The notes under the pieces were generated by a model that was given only the letters and a program-made list of their open reading frames with translations, made no database searches and was not told where the DNA came from. From positions 62,001-126,000 of the forward strand of contig NZ_LQQP01000023.1 of NCBI RefSeq assembly GCF_001619615.1: a stretch of 64,000 nucleotides of DNA. Reading direction: 5' to 3'. This document shows, one piece after another, positions 1 through 8,238 of the stretch. The position numbers were made by a program, and so were the translations under genes. Origin of the DNA: Microbacterium sp. T32 (GTDB lineage Bacteria > Actinomycetota > Actinomycetes > Actinomycetales > Microbacteriaceae). Position 1 is the stretch's first letter. The number at the start of each line of letters is the position of its first letter.

Positions 1-275
1 CACTCGTCGGTTCCGACGAGGAGCAGGTTCACTCCGCCCTGCAACTCCCCGAGGTCCGGCGGAACGGCCGGCTGGTCGGGCAGATCCACGGCATCCGCGG
101 TGAAGCTCGACGAGAGGTCGTACACGGCATAGGCGGCCACGCCCGCTCCGGCGACGAGCAGCACGGCCATCGCGACGGCGAGCGCGCGGAAGAACTGGCC
201 GAGCGGCCCCACCGACCGCAGACGTCCATGGCGCGCGATGGTCGTGCGCCCGCGCGGGGTCGTGGTTCTGCTCAC
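1..275 (-). CDS. LCP (LytR-CpsA-Psr) family protein, N-terminal part
   Basis: These are the first 91 codons of an LCP protein, the family that attaches glycopolymers to peptidoglycan on the outer face of the membrane. A basic cytoplasmic stretch (residues 1-30) leads into one membrane segment (about 31-52) and then GGVNLLLVGTDE at 80-91, the usual opening of the LCP catalytic domain. The GTG start is chosen because AAAGGA lies 5 bases upstream and no ATG fits the frame. The catalytic Arg and Asp residues would lie beyond the left edge, so activity cannot be judged. Confidence 0.75.
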   Translation of the reverse strand, partial: MSRTTTPRGRTTIARHGRLRSVGPLGQFFRALAVAMAVLLVAGAGVAAYAVYDLSSSFTADAVDLPDQPAVPPDLGELQGGVNLLLVGTDE

Positions 276-347
276 TCGGGTCCTTTCGGGAGGACGGATG
301 CCACGAGGCGCGGCACGTCGGACCTCGACGAAGCGCAGGTCGGAGAC

Positions 348-353
348 AGTTTA
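348..353 (-). promoter_or_regulatory. Possible -10 box upstream of the LCP gene
   Basis: TAAACT on the minus strand fits TANNNT and would give a leader of about 65 bases. I see no convincing -35 element. The rest of the 276-457 gap holds only the DedA 3' hairpin. Confidence 0.3.
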
Positions 354-437
354 AGGACGAGCTCCTGTGAACTGCGTGAGCAAGTGGACAGCAATCGTTC
401 ACGTGACGGCCATCTGAACCGAGACCTGCGTCCGTTG

Positions 438-455
438 GCGCCTCGGCTGAGGCGC
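438..455 (-). terminator. Hairpin after the DedA gene
   Basis: A 7-bp stem GCGCCTC/GAGGCGC with a 4-base loop sits 3 bases beyond the DedA stop codon. There is no T-tract, as is common in high-GC actinobacteria. Confidence 0.4.
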
Positions 456-457
456 GT

Positions 458-1111
458 CTAAGAATCCGCGCTCTCGCGCCGCGACGCCCTCCACTTGCGG
501 AGGACGGCGACCACCACCGGCAGGACCGAGATCAGGACGATGACGATCATCAGCACGTCGATGTTGTCGACGATGAACGGGATGCCACCGAGCAGCAGAC
601 CGACGACCGTCATGACGACGACCCACAGCGTGGCTCCCGTCGTGTTCCAGAGGAGGAAGCGGCGATACGACATGTGGGCGGTGCCGGCGGCGACCGGGAC
701 GTAGGTGCGCACGATCGGCACGAACCGACCGAGCACGAGCGACCCGCCGCCGTACTTCGCGAAGAAGCGCTCGGCATCCTGAAGTCGCTCCGGACGCAGG
801 ACGCGGGCTCCCTCGCGGAACAGCCGCCTGCCGAAGCGCCGGCCGAGCCAATACCCGGTCTGATCCCCGAGGATCGCGGCCGGGATGGCGACGAGCAGTA
901 CCTGCCACGGCTGGATGCCGAGCGGCCCGGCGAGCACCGCGGCGGTGACCAGGAGCGAGTCGCCGGGAAGGAACGGGAACAGCACGCCGGACTCGATGTA
1001 GATCAAGAGCGCAATGCCCGCCAGCACCCACGGACCGAACGCGTGGAGGATGGATGCCGCATCGGGGATGACCCCGCCGGCCGCGAGCGCGTGCCCGGTC
1101 GCCATCAGCAC
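458..1111 (-). CDS. DedA family membrane protein
   Basis: The 217-residue polytopic protein belongs to the DedA/SNARE-associated (VTT domain) family, whose members are linked to lipid scrambling, membrane potential and envelope homeostasis. The family hallmark is visible as FPFLPGDSLL near residue 46 followed by the GxRFxPxxRT-like GRFVPIVRTYVPVAAG near 128-143, with hydrophobic segments throughout and a basic tail. The start is uncertain: GTG at 1111 or ATG at 1105, neither with a clear ribosome site. It lies downstream of arsC on the same strand, but the 128-base gap argues against one operon. Confidence 0.85.
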   Translation of the reverse strand: MLMATGHALAAGGVIPDAASILHAFGPWVLAGIALLIYIESGVLFPFLPGDSLLVTAAVLAGPLGIQPWQVLLVAIPAAILGDQTGYWLGRRFGRRLFREGARVLRPERLQDAERFFAKYGGGSLVLGRFVPIVRTYVPVAAGTAHMSYRRFLLWNTTGATLWVVVMTVVGLLLGGIPFIVDNIDVLMIVIVLISVLPVVVAVLRKWRASRRESADS

Positions 1112-1112
1112 G

Positions 1113-1240
1113 GGGAGCCGATCTTCACGCGCATCTGCATGATGCTCAGCATGCGGCCCTCGGGGCTCCGGTCGGCGGCGTTGACGTCGTCATCCCGGCA
1201 CGGTACGAGTGCGATTCCCGAGGTCGCGGAATCGGCTCCC
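1113..1240. repeat. 128-bp non-coding segment with 10-bp inverted ends
   Basis: GGGAGCCGAT at 1113-1122 is repeated inverted as ATCGGCTCCC at 1231-1240, exactly spanning the arsC-DedA gap and touching the arsC stop codon. It could be a small MITE-like insertion or chance. I see no target-site duplication. Confidence 0.25.
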
Positions 1241-1644
1241 TAAACGAGGCTCGCGATGAGCTCCTCGACGCGACCCTTGATGTCGTCGCGCACTCCTCGC
1301 ACGACATCGACCGGCTGCCCGGCCGGGTCGGTGAGCTGCCAGTCTTCGTAGCGCTTGCCGGGGAAGATGGGGCACGCGTCCCCGCAGCCCATCGTGATCA
1401 CGACATCCGCTTGACGCACGGCATCTGTGGTGAGGATCTGCGGGGTCGCGGAGGACAGGTCGATCCCTTCCTCCGCCATGACCGTGACGGCGGCAGGGTT
1501 CACGGCGTTCCCCGGTTCGCTTCCAGCCGAGAACACGTCGATGCGATCTCCGGCGAGAGCGCGGAGGTAGCCCGCGGCCATTTGCGATCGGCCGGCGTTG
1601 TGCACGCAGACGAAGAGGACGGCGGGCTTGGTGGAGTCGGTCAT
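1240..1644 (-). CDS. arsC: Arsenate reductase, low-molecular-weight phosphatase type
   Basis: This 134-residue enzyme reduces arsenate to arsenite using a phosphatase-like P-loop. The loop CVHNAGRSQMA at about residues 13-23 supplies the nucleophilic Cys and phosphate-binding Arg, and TDPAG near 110 supplies the conserved Asp-Pro of the fold. A second Cys pair at CGDACP is positioned as in thiol-recycled arsenate reductases. The ATG at 1644 is chosen because GAGGA precedes it by 5 bases; the open frame continues upstream but that part has no family resemblance. It follows the flavoprotein gene by 20 bases, so the two are probably co-transcribed and arsR-controlled. Confidence 0.9.
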   Translation of the reverse strand: MTDSTKPAVLFVCVHNAGRSQMAAGYLRALAGDRIDVFSAGSEPGNAVNPAAVTVMAEEGIDLSSATPQILTTDAVRQADVVITMGCGDACPIFPGKRYEDWQLTDPAGQPVDVVRGVRDDIKGRVEELIASLV

Positions 1645-1664
1645 GGCATTCCTCGATTTCGGGT

Positions 1665-2987
1665 TCACGCGGGGGCGGGGGCGGGCTGGGAGAGGGAGAG
1701 CAACTGAGCGGACGGCACGCAGCACCCACCGGCGAGTGGCGCCCCCGCCGCGTCGAACAAGCCGGCGCCACCGCACACGCCGGTATCCGGCAGCGACAGC
1801 TCGACGCGGCGCGCGGCTTCGTGGTCTCCCGCGAGTTCCGCGACGACGCTGCGCACCTGCTCGTATCCGGTGAGCGCGAGGAACGTCGGCGCGCGGCCGT
1901 AGGACTTCGCGCCGACGACGTAGAAGTCGGGCTCGGGGTGGGCGAGATCCGCCGCCCCGGTGGCGGTGACCGACCCGCAGGAGTGCACGTTGGGGTCGAC
2001 CTCGGCGGCGATGCGGACGGGCGCCTGCAGCGTCGGATCCAGGTCCAGGCGCAGTTCGGACAGGAACGACAGGTCGGGGCGGAAGCCGGTCAACACGACG
2101 ACGCGATCGGCTGCGAGGGCGCGCCCGTCCTCGGCGACGAGCACGGCTCGGTCGCCGTCGCGGGCGATCCGCTCCGTCCGAAATCCCGTGACGAGAGACA
2201 CGAGACCCGCGTCGACGGCCTCCTTCGCCCTCATGCCGAGCGCGCCGCGGGCCGGAAGCTCGTCGACGTCACCTCCGCCGAAGGTGGTCGCCGTCGTCGC
2301 GCGCCGCAGCGCCCAGGTCACGGTCGTTCCCGGATCGCGTCGCGCCATCCGGGCCAGCGCCAACACCGCGGTCACCGCGGAGTGCCCGGACCCGACGACG
2401 ACGGTGTGCGCGCCCTCGAAGCCCACGCGGTCACGGAAATCCGGGATGCGGTAGGAGAGCAACGGCCCGGCCTCCGGTTCCCCGAGCGCGGGGAGCCCGT
2501 CGGCGCCGGCAGGATTGGGGGTCGACCAGGTGCCAGACGCGTCGATGACCGCGCGCGCCGAGAGCCGGTAGGCCTCACCGTCGGCGGGCTGCACGTGCAC
2601 CGTGAACGGCTGCTCACCGCGGCCCGCGTCGACCAGTCGGTCGCGGCCGCGTCGGGACACCCCGGTCACGCGGGCTCCGTAGACGATTCGTTCGCCCAGA
2701 ACTCGCGCGAGAGGGGCGAGGTACCTCTCGATCCACTGCTCTCCCGTCGGGAACCCTGTCGTCGGCGCCGACCAGCCCGTGGACTGCAGGAGTCGCGCGC
2801 TCGCGGCATCCACGAGTTCGGACCACTCCGAGAACAGACGGACGTGACCCCACTCGGATACCGCGGCGGCAGGCATCCGGCCCGCTTCCAGCACGATGAC
2901 GGGCATCCGTCTTTCCGTCAGGTGGGAGGCGGCCGCCAAGCCGTGGGGGCCCGCACCGATCACGACGACGGGAAGCTCTTCGGCCAT
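1665..2987 (-). CDS. ArsO-like FAD-dependent oxidoreductase of the arsenic cluster
   Basis: A 440-residue two-dinucleotide-domain flavoprotein. GAGPHG at residues 11-16 is the N-terminal FAD-binding motif and GSGHSA near 198 the NAD(P)H-binding motif. Flavoproteins of this size next to arsR and arsC are usually named ArsO (putative monooxygenase); the true reaction is unsettled. The C-terminus carries a cysteine cluster (TGVCGG, then GGCC about 20 residues on), unusual for a plain monooxygenase and plausibly for binding As(III) or redox relay; that is inference. The start has AGGAGGGG 6 bases upstream. It is first of the minus-strand ars pair and faces arsR across paired operators. Confidence 0.75.
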   Translation of the reverse strand: MAEELPVVVIGAGPHGLAAASHLTERRMPVIVLEAGRMPAAAVSEWGHVRLFSEWSELVDAASARLLQSTGWSAPTTGFPTGEQWIERYLAPLARVLGERIVYGARVTGVSRRGRDRLVDAGRGEQPFTVHVQPADGEAYRLSARAVIDASGTWSTPNPAGADGLPALGEPEAGPLLSYRIPDFRDRVGFEGAHTVVVGSGHSAVTAVLALARMARRDPGTTVTWALRRATTATTFGGGDVDELPARGALGMRAKEAVDAGLVSLVTGFRTERIARDGDRAVLVAEDGRALAADRVVVLTGFRPDLSFLSELRLDLDPTLQAPVRIAAEVDPNVHSCGSVTATGAADLAHPEPDFYVVGAKSYGRAPTFLALTGYEQVRSVVAELAGDHEAARRVELSLPDTGVCGGAGLFDAAGAPLAGGCCVPSAQLLSLSQPAPAPA

Positions 2988-3004
2988 CCGGGACCCCTCC
3001 TCAC

Positions 3005-3056
3005 ATTGAAACCTGTCGATGGGACAAGATTCGTGGACAGATCGACAGATGTCAAT
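3005..3056. promoter_or_regulatory. Paired ArsR operators between the divergent ars genes
   Basis: ATTGAAACCTGTCGAT (3005-3020) and ATCGACAGATGTCAAT (3041-3056) are inverted copies of one 16-mer with two mismatches, 20 bases apart. Each is itself an imperfect dyad (ATTGA-N6-TCGAT), as expected for an ArsR dimer site. The pair fills the gap between the two start codons and should control both directions. Confidence 0.65.
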
Positions 3057-3076
3057 ATGAGGTGCAGAATCGTGGC

Positions 3077-3424
3077 ATGCCGACCTTCCTGCCGCTGCTT
3101 TCGAACGACGCCGATGCCTGCTGCTCGACCGCGTCGGCGTCGGCGCTCACGGTAGAGGAGGCAGATCCCATCGCCCGCACGTTCAAGGCCCTCGGCGACC
3201 CCGCGCGGGTGCGGCTCCTGTCGCTGATCGCCGCGTCCGAGGGCGGTGAGGCTTGCATCTGCGACCTGACCGAGCCGGTGGGGCTGTCGCAGCCGACCGT
3301 CTCGCACCACATGAAGGTGCTCGTGGACGCCGGCCTCGCGACCCGCGAACAGCGTGGAAAGTGGGCCTACTACCGGGTCGTCACCGAGGCACTCGACAGC
3401 GCCGTGAGCGCCCTCCGCGCGTGA
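3077..3424 (+). CDS. arsR: ArsR family metalloregulator
   Basis: A 115-residue winged-helix repressor. The metal site typical of ArsR is visible as ACICDL near residue 60 in the alpha-3 position, and a further Cys pair (DACC) sits near residue 14, as in actinobacterial As(III) sensors that use an extra N-terminal cysteine. The recognition helix follows at GLSQPTVSHHMKVL. ATG at 3077 is preferred for its match to family length; a GTG at 3062 would add five residues, and neither has an ideal ribosome site. Its stop overlaps the next start (GTGA at 3421-3424). It likely represses itself and the opposite arsO-arsC pair until arsenite binds. Confidence 0.88.
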   Translation: MPTFLPLLSNDADACCSTASASALTVEEADPIARTFKALGDPARVRLLSLIAASEGGEACICDLTEPVGLSQPTVSHHMKVLVDAGLATREQRGKWAYYRVVTEALDSAVSALRA

Positions 3425-3644
3425 ACGACGCGCGGATCCGCGCCCTGCGACCGGAGGACTGGCCCGCCGTCGAGGCGATCTACCGCGAGGGCATCGCGAC
3501 AGGGAACGCGACCTTCGAAGCGGAACCGCCCTCGTGGGCTTCCGCCGCATCGGCCACCGCGAACGTATCGCGCGCATGACCTACGGCCCGTGGGCCGGCC
3601 AGTGGCGCGACACGATACTGGTGGAACGCCGCCGAGCGGTGTGA
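3421..3644 (+). pseudogene. Internally deleted GNAT acetyltransferase (PAT/ArsN-like) remnant
   Basis: The 5' part encodes IRALRPEDWPAVEAIYREGI and ends in a TGNATFE..PPSW stretch, the typical first 40 residues of phosphinothricin-acetyltransferase-like GNAT proteins, a family that includes ArsN of arsenic operons. Then the frame jumps: from about 3534 the +1 frame reads VGFRRIGHRERIARMTYGPW followed by WRDTILVERR, the typical C-terminus of the same family. About 95-100 central codons, including the acetyl-CoA loop, are missing and the parts are out of frame. The gene starts translationally coupled to arsR (GTGA). It cannot make an active enzyme; the 5' frame stops early at 3579. Confidence 0.75.
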
Positions 3645-3680
3645 GCCGAGACACGAGGACGTGGCCGTCAGCGAGATGAT

Positions 3681-3708
3681 GGGAGCGGATCCCGGAGGAG
3701 CCGCTCCC
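3681..3708 (-). terminator. Hairpin 3' of tRNA-Ser
   Basis: GGGAGCGG (3681-3688) pairs with CCGCTCCC (3701-3708) across a 12-base loop, 4 bases past the encoded CCA of the tRNA. It probably ends tRNA transcription and perhaps also that of the pseudogene from the other side. Confidence 0.55.
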
Positions 3709-3712
3709 ATCG

Positions 3713-3800
3713 TGGCGGAGGGTGTGGGATTCGAACCCACGGGACATCTCTGCCCACTGGTTTTCAAGACCAGGTCCATCGGCCGCTCGGACAACCCTCC
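3713..3800 (-). tRNA. tRNA-Ser (anticodon UGA)
   Basis: The 88-base gene folds as a class II tRNA: acceptor GGAGGGT pairs with ACCCTCC, the anticodon stem-loop reads CTGGT-CTTGAAA-ACCAG with anticodon TGA, there is a long variable arm (GGGCAGAGATGTCCC region), the T loop is GTTCGAATC, and CCA is encoded. A TAGACT box at 3811-3816 (minus strand) is a likely -10, giving a start about 5-8 bases before the tRNA. The seryl-tRNA synthetase gene lies about 3 kb away. Confidence 0.97.
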
Positions 3801-3876
3801 CGATCGCCCGAGTCTACCCAGCCGCGCGCCCGCCCACCGCGCCAGCCCACACCGCCTCGAACGTCGTGAGTGCCCG

Positions 3877-3944
3877 CGTTCCGGTCGAGAGCACACGCTA
3901 CGGTCGCCCCTACCGTGGGCGCTCGACCGGAACGTGTGCTCTCG
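3877..3944. repeat. REP-like palindrome, family A copy 1
   Basis: CGTTCCGGTCGAG (3877-3889) is inverted exactly at 3922-3934 (CTCGACCGGAACG), with a nested GAGAGCACAC/GTGTGCTCTC pair. The 18-mer CGTGGGCGCTCGACCGGA at 3914-3931 recurs identically at 10848-10865. It fills most of the 250-base gap between the tRNA and the DUF4012 gene; nothing else is seen there. Confidence 0.6.
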
Positions 3945-4039
3945 AGGGCTGCCGCAGCCGCACCACGCCCACCGCGCCTCACCCACCCGACACTGCCCGC
4001 CGTTCACAGGGCTGTGAGCAACCCGTCACCTCGCCAAGT

Positions 4040-4045
4040 TACGAT
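4040..4045 (+). promoter_or_regulatory. -10 box of leaderless DUF4012 gene
   Basis: TACGAT, 6 bases before the GTG at 4052, places the transcription start on the start codon. Confidence 0.6.
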
Positions 4046-4051
4046 CTGCCG

Positions 4052-6025
4052 GTGACCGTGGGGACTCTGCAAGACGATCGCGCCGTCAGCCGCACCCGCC
4101 GGCGGGCGATGGGGGACCTCGGTCTCACCCGCACGCAGCCGGCCGCCCGTCACGCCGCGCCGGAGAGCGCGGCGCAGCGGTGGGGCCGCACCGCCGTGGT
4201 CGCGATGGCCGCCGTCGGTGGCCCGCTCACGGTGATCGTGTTCGCCGTCCTCCTCGCCGCCGGCGCGTTCGCCTGGCAGGTGATCCAGGTGCGCGACGAT
4301 CTCGAGGGTGCGCTGGACCAGTCGAAGGCGCTCGCGCGGGCCGCCGCGAGCGGCGACGCCGGCGGCATCCAGAGCTCCGGCGAAGACATCCTCGAGCGGG
4401 CCCAGCACGCCTACGACACCGCGCAGGGCCCCCTGTGGGATCTCGCAGCGGAGATCCCGGCCGCGCGGCCGAACGTGCTCGCCGTCCGCGACGTGACCGA
4501 GATCGCCCAGACCATCTCGTCCCAGGTGCTGCCTCCGCTCATCACCACGATGGCCTCGGCGAGCGACGGCTCCTCCGACGGGATCAACCTCAAGCCGTTC
4601 CTGCACGCGGGGAAGATCATCCCCACGGTGCTGACGTCGTTCGACGAGGCATCCCGGATCGCGTCGTCCATGGACCGCACGGGCGTGCTTCCGCAGATCG
4701 CCGCTCCGGTGGACCAGCTCCAGAGCCTCATCCAGCAGGCGACTCCCGTGCTCAAGACGGTCGACGCGCACCTTCCCGAGCTGCTCCGCGCGGCCGGTGC
4801 CGAGCGCCCGATGCTCTACCAGCTCATGATCCAGACGCCGGCCGAGATCCGCGCGACCGGCGGTGGCGTCGCCCAGTGGCTGGTCCTCAAGGTCGACGAC
4901 GGCCACGTCGACATGCTCAGCCTCGACACCGGCACCGACCTGATGTACTCGACCCTGCCCTCGCTCGGCTTCGACACCGTGAACGGGTCGCTGATCACCC
5001 TGCCCTGGCAGACGCGGGAGCTCTACCCGCCCGAGCTCACGAACTGGTCGTCGAACTTCAACATGACGCCGAACTTCCCGACGGCGGTGGAGCTCTTCCA
5101 AGCCACGCGCAAGTGGACCGACAAGCCGCAGTTCGACGGATCGTTCTCGATCGACCCGATCGTCCTGGCGCATCTCCTGGAAGCGACCGGCCCCATCACG
5201 CTCGCCTCGGGTGAGACGGTGGATGCCCAGAACGCGGCATCCAAGCTGATGAGCGAACCGTACGAACGGTACGGCGTCGACAACGCCGCCATGGACCGGT
5301 ATTTCAGCGAGATCAGCGCGAGCATGTTCGCCAAGCTCACCGGACGGCAGTGGGACGTCGGCACGATGTGGAATCAGATCGTCCGCAGCGCCGGCGAGGG
5401 CCGCATCTTCGCGTGGTTCGACGACGCGGGCCTGGAGAGCCTTGCCCATCAGTACGGCCTCGACGGCACCCTGCCGAAGGACAACCAGGATGCCACCCAG
5501 CTCGGCATCTATTTCAACGACTACTCCATCGGGAAGCTGGAGTACCACCTGACGTACTCGCAATACGCGACCTGCAACGCGGACGACCGCACGATCACCG
5601 TCTCGATGGACCTGCACAACAGCATCACGGATGCCATCAAGAGCGGTTACACCCTGGGTCTGCGCAACATCGACCGGGGGATCGACCTCCGGACGATGAT
5701 GCTCGACGTGCTGTTCTTCGCCCCGCCGGGCGGGGAGATCGTGTCGACGGATCCCGAGATCGGCGACTGGTGGGACCCGACGTTCCGCGACCGCTCCGGC
5801 TCGGATCACGGCAACCCCGCGGAGAGCAGAACGGTCCTCCTCCCCGAGGGCGAGACGCGCACGATCTCCTACACGGTGAAACTGCCCGAGGGGGACCTGG
5901 GGCCGCTGGAGCTCCGCCACACCCCCGGCGCGAACGACACCGAGGTGACGATCGACGCGAACTGCGCGCCGCTGTTCCGCAGCCCCGCGGGTTCGGACAA
6001 CGTCCTGCTCTCGAAGATCGGCTGA
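4052..6025 (+). CDS. DUF4012 domain membrane protein
   Basis: A 657-residue protein of the DUF4012 family, common in actinobacteria and often near envelope or polysaccharide genes; no biochemical function is established. A basic N-terminus with R/Q-rich residues is followed by one membrane helix (about residues 52-75), so most of the chain (about 580 residues) should lie outside the membrane. The conserved central part includes QTPAEIRATGG near 270, typical of the family. The frame stays open upstream through the tRNA-Ser antisense, but the leaderless GTG at 4052 (TACGAT 6 bases before) is the sensible start. A start at ATG 4109 cannot be excluded. Confidence 0.8.
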   Translation: MTVGTLQDDRAVSRTRRRAMGDLGLTRTQPAARHAAPESAAQRWGRTAVVAMAAVGGPLTVIVFAVLLAAGAFAWQVIQVRDDLEGALDQSKALARAAASGDAGGIQSSGEDILERAQHAYDTAQGPLWDLAAEIPAARPNVLAVRDVTEIAQTISSQVLPPLITTMASASDGSSDGINLKPFLHAGKIIPTVLTSFDEASRIASSMDRTGVLPQIAAPVDQLQSLIQQATPVLKTVDAHLPELLRAAGAERPMLYQLMIQTPAEIRATGGGVAQWLVLKVDDGHVDMLSLDTGTDLMYSTLPSLGFDTVNGSLITLPWQTRELYPPELTNWSSNFNMTPNFPTAVELFQATRKWTDKPQFDGSFSIDPIVLAHLLEATGPITLASGETVDAQNAASKLMSEPYERYGVDNAAMDRYFSEISASMFAKLTGRQWDVGTMWNQIVRSAGEGRIFAWFDDAGLESLAHQYGLDGTLPKDNQDATQLGIYFNDYSIGKLEYHLTYSQYATCNADDRTITVSMDLHNSITDAIKSGYTLGLRNIDRGIDLRTMMLDVLFFAPPGGEIVSTDPEIGDWWDPTFRDRSGSDHGNPAESRTVLLPEGETRTISYTVKLPEGDLGPLELRHTPGANDTEVTIDANCAPLFRSPAGSDNVLLSKIG

Positions 6026-6033
6026 CCGCGGGC

Positions 6034-6933
6034 TCAGAGCTCGCGCAGCACCGCGGCGACGCCGCCGTCCGTCACCGACAGGCCCACCTCGCCGGCGGCG
6101 TCGTGCACCTCGACCGGGCCCTGACCCATCGCGATCGCGCGGCCACCGTGCGAGACCGCCCACTGCATCATCTCGATGTCGTTGCGGCCGTCGCCCATGA
6201 CCAGGACGTTCTCGGGCGGGATGCCGAGCCACTCGCGCACCAGTTCGAGCGCGGTCGATTTGTTCACGCCCTGCGGCGCGATGTCGAGCCACGCGGTCCA
6301 GCCGATCGCGTACGACACCTGGCTGAGGCCGATGCGCTTCACCAGCTCGAGGAAGTCCTTGTCGGTCTTCTCCGGCGCCACGACGACGACGCGGCACACG
6401 GGCTGGTGCGAGAGCTCGGCGAAGCTCACCTTGTTCGCGCCCGTGAGGTTCCAGTCGTCGAGGTAATCGGTGAAGAGTCGCTGCCCGTCGGGCAGCTCGA
6501 CGAGGAAGTGGGCGTCCCCGAGATGCTCGCCGAGCAGCGTGAGCACCTCGGTCGGGTCGAACGTCTCGACGTGCGCCCGCTCGTAGTCGGTGGCATCCGG
6601 TCCGCCGACCCTGCGCATCACGATGGCGCCGTTCGAGCACACCGCGTATTCGGGATGGATGCCGAGCAGGCTCATGACCGTGTGCGTGCTGTCCCAGCTG
6701 CGCCCGGTGGCGAGCATGACCTCGTGGCCCTGCTGCTGCGCGTGGCGCACGGCATCCACGACTCCGGGGCTGAGCGACTCGTCCTCGAGGAGGACGGTGC
6801 CGTCGATGTCGAGCGCGATGAGCATGCGGCCCACGGGAGCGGTGCGCGCGACGTCCGCGACGACCTCGGCCGCCTCGTGCTGCGGTTCCGCGTCGACGTC
6901 ACCGATGCGGGGCAGGGCGGCCTCGTCGGTCAC
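6034..6933 (-). CDS. HAD-superfamily Cof-type phosphatase
   Basis: This 299-residue HAD hydrolase of the Cof/IIB type would dephosphorylate small phosphorylated metabolites. After a 36-residue acidic extension, motif I is ALDIDGT (nucleophile Asp near 42), motif II is in LATGRS near 75, and the C-terminal motif IV is [12 protein letters not shown] near 245-256. The large cap lies between. Its GTG start overlaps the serS stop by four bases (GTGA), so it is translationally coupled to serS. The substrate cannot be read from sequence. The N-terminal extension is unusual; ATG 36 codons in would give a standard-length protein. Confidence 0.88.
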   Translation of the reverse strand: MTDEAALPRIGDVDAEPQHEAAEVVADVARTAPVGRMLIALDIDGTVLLEDESLSPGVVDAVRHAQQQGHEVMLATGRSWDSTHTVMSLLGIHPEYAVCSNGAIVMRRVGGPDATDYERAHVETFDPTEVLTLLGEHLGDAHFLVELPDGQRLFTDYLDDWNLTGANKVSFAELSHQPVCRVVVVAPEKTDKDFLELVKRIGLSQVSYAIGWTAWLDIAPQGVNKSTALELVREWLGIPPENVLVMGDGRNDIEMMQWAVSHGGRAIAMGQGPVEVHDAAGEVGLSVTDGGVAAVLREL

Positions 6934-8198
6934 GCGATGGGCTCCATGACCTCGAGGCCGCCGAGGTACGGCCGGAGCACCTCGGGCACCGTCACCGATC
7001 CGTCAGCGCGCTGGTGCGTCTCGAGCAGCGCGACGATCCAGCGCGTGGTCGCGAGCGTGCCGTTCAGCGTCGCCACCGGCTGCGTCTTGCCGCCGTCAGC
7101 GGGACGGAACCGGGTGTCGAGGCGACGCGCCTGGTAAGTGGTGCAGTTCGAGGTGCTCGTCAGCTCGCGGTAGGCATCCTGCGTGGGAACCCAGGCCTCG
7201 ATGTCGAACTTGCGCGCGGCGCTGGAACCGAGGTCGCCGGCGGCGACGTCGATCACGCGGTACGCGAGCCCCAGGTCCTGCAGCATGCCCTCCTGCATCG
7301 CGACGAGACGGTCGTGCTCGGCCTCGGCATCCGCCGGGTCGGTGTAGACGAACATCTCGAGCTTGTTGAACTGGTGCACGCGGATGATGCCGCGGGTGTC
7401 CTTACCGTAGGAGCCGGCCTCGCTGCGGTAGCACGTGGACCACCCGGCGTAGCGCTTCGCGCCGCGCTCGAGGTCGAGGATCTCGTCCATGTGGTAGCCC
7501 GCGAGAGGAACCTCGCTGGTGCCGACGAGGTACAGGTCCTCCTTGTCGAGGTGGTACACCTCGTCGGCGTGCTGGCCGAGGAAGCCGGTACCGCGCATCA
7601 CCTCGGGTCGCACGAGCGTCGGCGGGATCATCGGCGTGAAACCGGCCTGCAGGGCCCGGTCGAGCGCGAGCGTCATGAGCGCGAGCTCGAGGCGCGCGCC
7701 GATGCCGGTGAGGAAGTAGAACCGGCTGCCCGAGACCTTCGTGCCGCGCTCCATGTCGATCGCGCCGAGCTTCTCGCCGATGGCGAGGTGGTCCAGCGGC
7801 TCGAAATCGAACGTCGGGATCTCGCCGTGAGTGCGAAGGGTCACGAAGTCCTCTTCGCCACCCGCGGGGACGCCCTCGAGCACGATGTTCTCGATCTTGG
7901 CGAGCGCCTCTTCCGCGGCCTCCTCGGCGACGGTCACCGCGCGCTGCGCGTCCTTGACCTTCTCACTGAGTTCCTTGGCCTCCGCCACGAGGGCGGCCTT
8001 CTCGTCCTTGGGCGCCTGGGCGACCTTCTTGCCGTGCGCGTTCTGCGCCGCCCGCAGCTCCTCGAACGCCGTGATCGCGGCGCGGCGTTCGCGGTCGGCG
8101 TCGATCGCGGCGTCGACGGAGTCGGGCGACTCCCCGCGCGCGATCTGGGAGCGCTTCACCAGTTCGGGATCTTCACGCAGCAGAGTCAGGTCGATCAC
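6930..8198 (-). CDS. serS: Seryl-tRNA synthetase
   Basis: This 422-residue class II synthetase charges tRNA-Ser in the cytoplasm. The N-terminal [11 protein letters not shown] and the following long charged coiled coil (about residues 30-105) form the arm that grips the tRNA variable loop. Class II motif 2 appears as [22 protein letters not shown] near 262-283 (cited in part) and motif 3 with [15 protein letters not shown] near 380-394. Length matches bacterial SerS. The GTG start is 6 bases after a TAGGAT box, so the mRNA is probably leaderless. It heads a two-gene unit with the HAD phosphatase. Confidence 0.97.
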   Translation of the reverse strand: MIDLTLLREDPELVKRSQIARGESPDSVDAAIDADRERRAAITAFEELRAAQNAHGKKVAQAPKDEKAALVAEAKELSEKVKDAQRAVTVAEEAAEEALAKIENIVLEGVPAGGEEDFVTLRTHGEIPTFDFEPLDHLAIGEKLGAIDMERGTKVSGSRFYFLTGIGARLELALMTLALDRALQAGFTPMIPPTLVRPEVMRGTGFLGQHADEVYHLDKEDLYLVGTSEVPLAGYHMDEILDLERGAKRYAGWSTCYRSEAGSYGKDTRGIIRVHQFNKLEMFVYTDPADAEAEHDRLVAMQEGMLQDLGLAYRVIDVAAGDLGSSAARKFDIEAWVPTQDAYRELTSTSNCTTYQARRLDTRFRPADGGKTQPVATLNGTLATTRWIVALLETHQRADGSVTVPEVLRPYLGGLEVMEPIA

Positions 8199-8204
8199 GC
8201 GTCC

Positions 8205-8210
8205 ATCCTA
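8205..8210 (-). promoter_or_regulatory. -10 box of leaderless serS
   Basis: TAGGAT on the minus strand, 6 bases before the GTG at 8198. Confidence 0.65.
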
Positions 8211-8238
8211 CGGTCGGGGCGGGAGCCGCTTCCGCGCC

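Noticed and set aside
3713..3800. tRNA gene as a phage or island attachment site
   Set aside because: No integrase and no direct repeat of the tRNA 3' end were seen nearby.
3722..4051. N-terminal extension of 110 codons on the DUF4012 frame
   Set aside because: It runs antisense through tRNA-Ser and a palindromic repeat, and a leaderless start at 4052 explains the gene.
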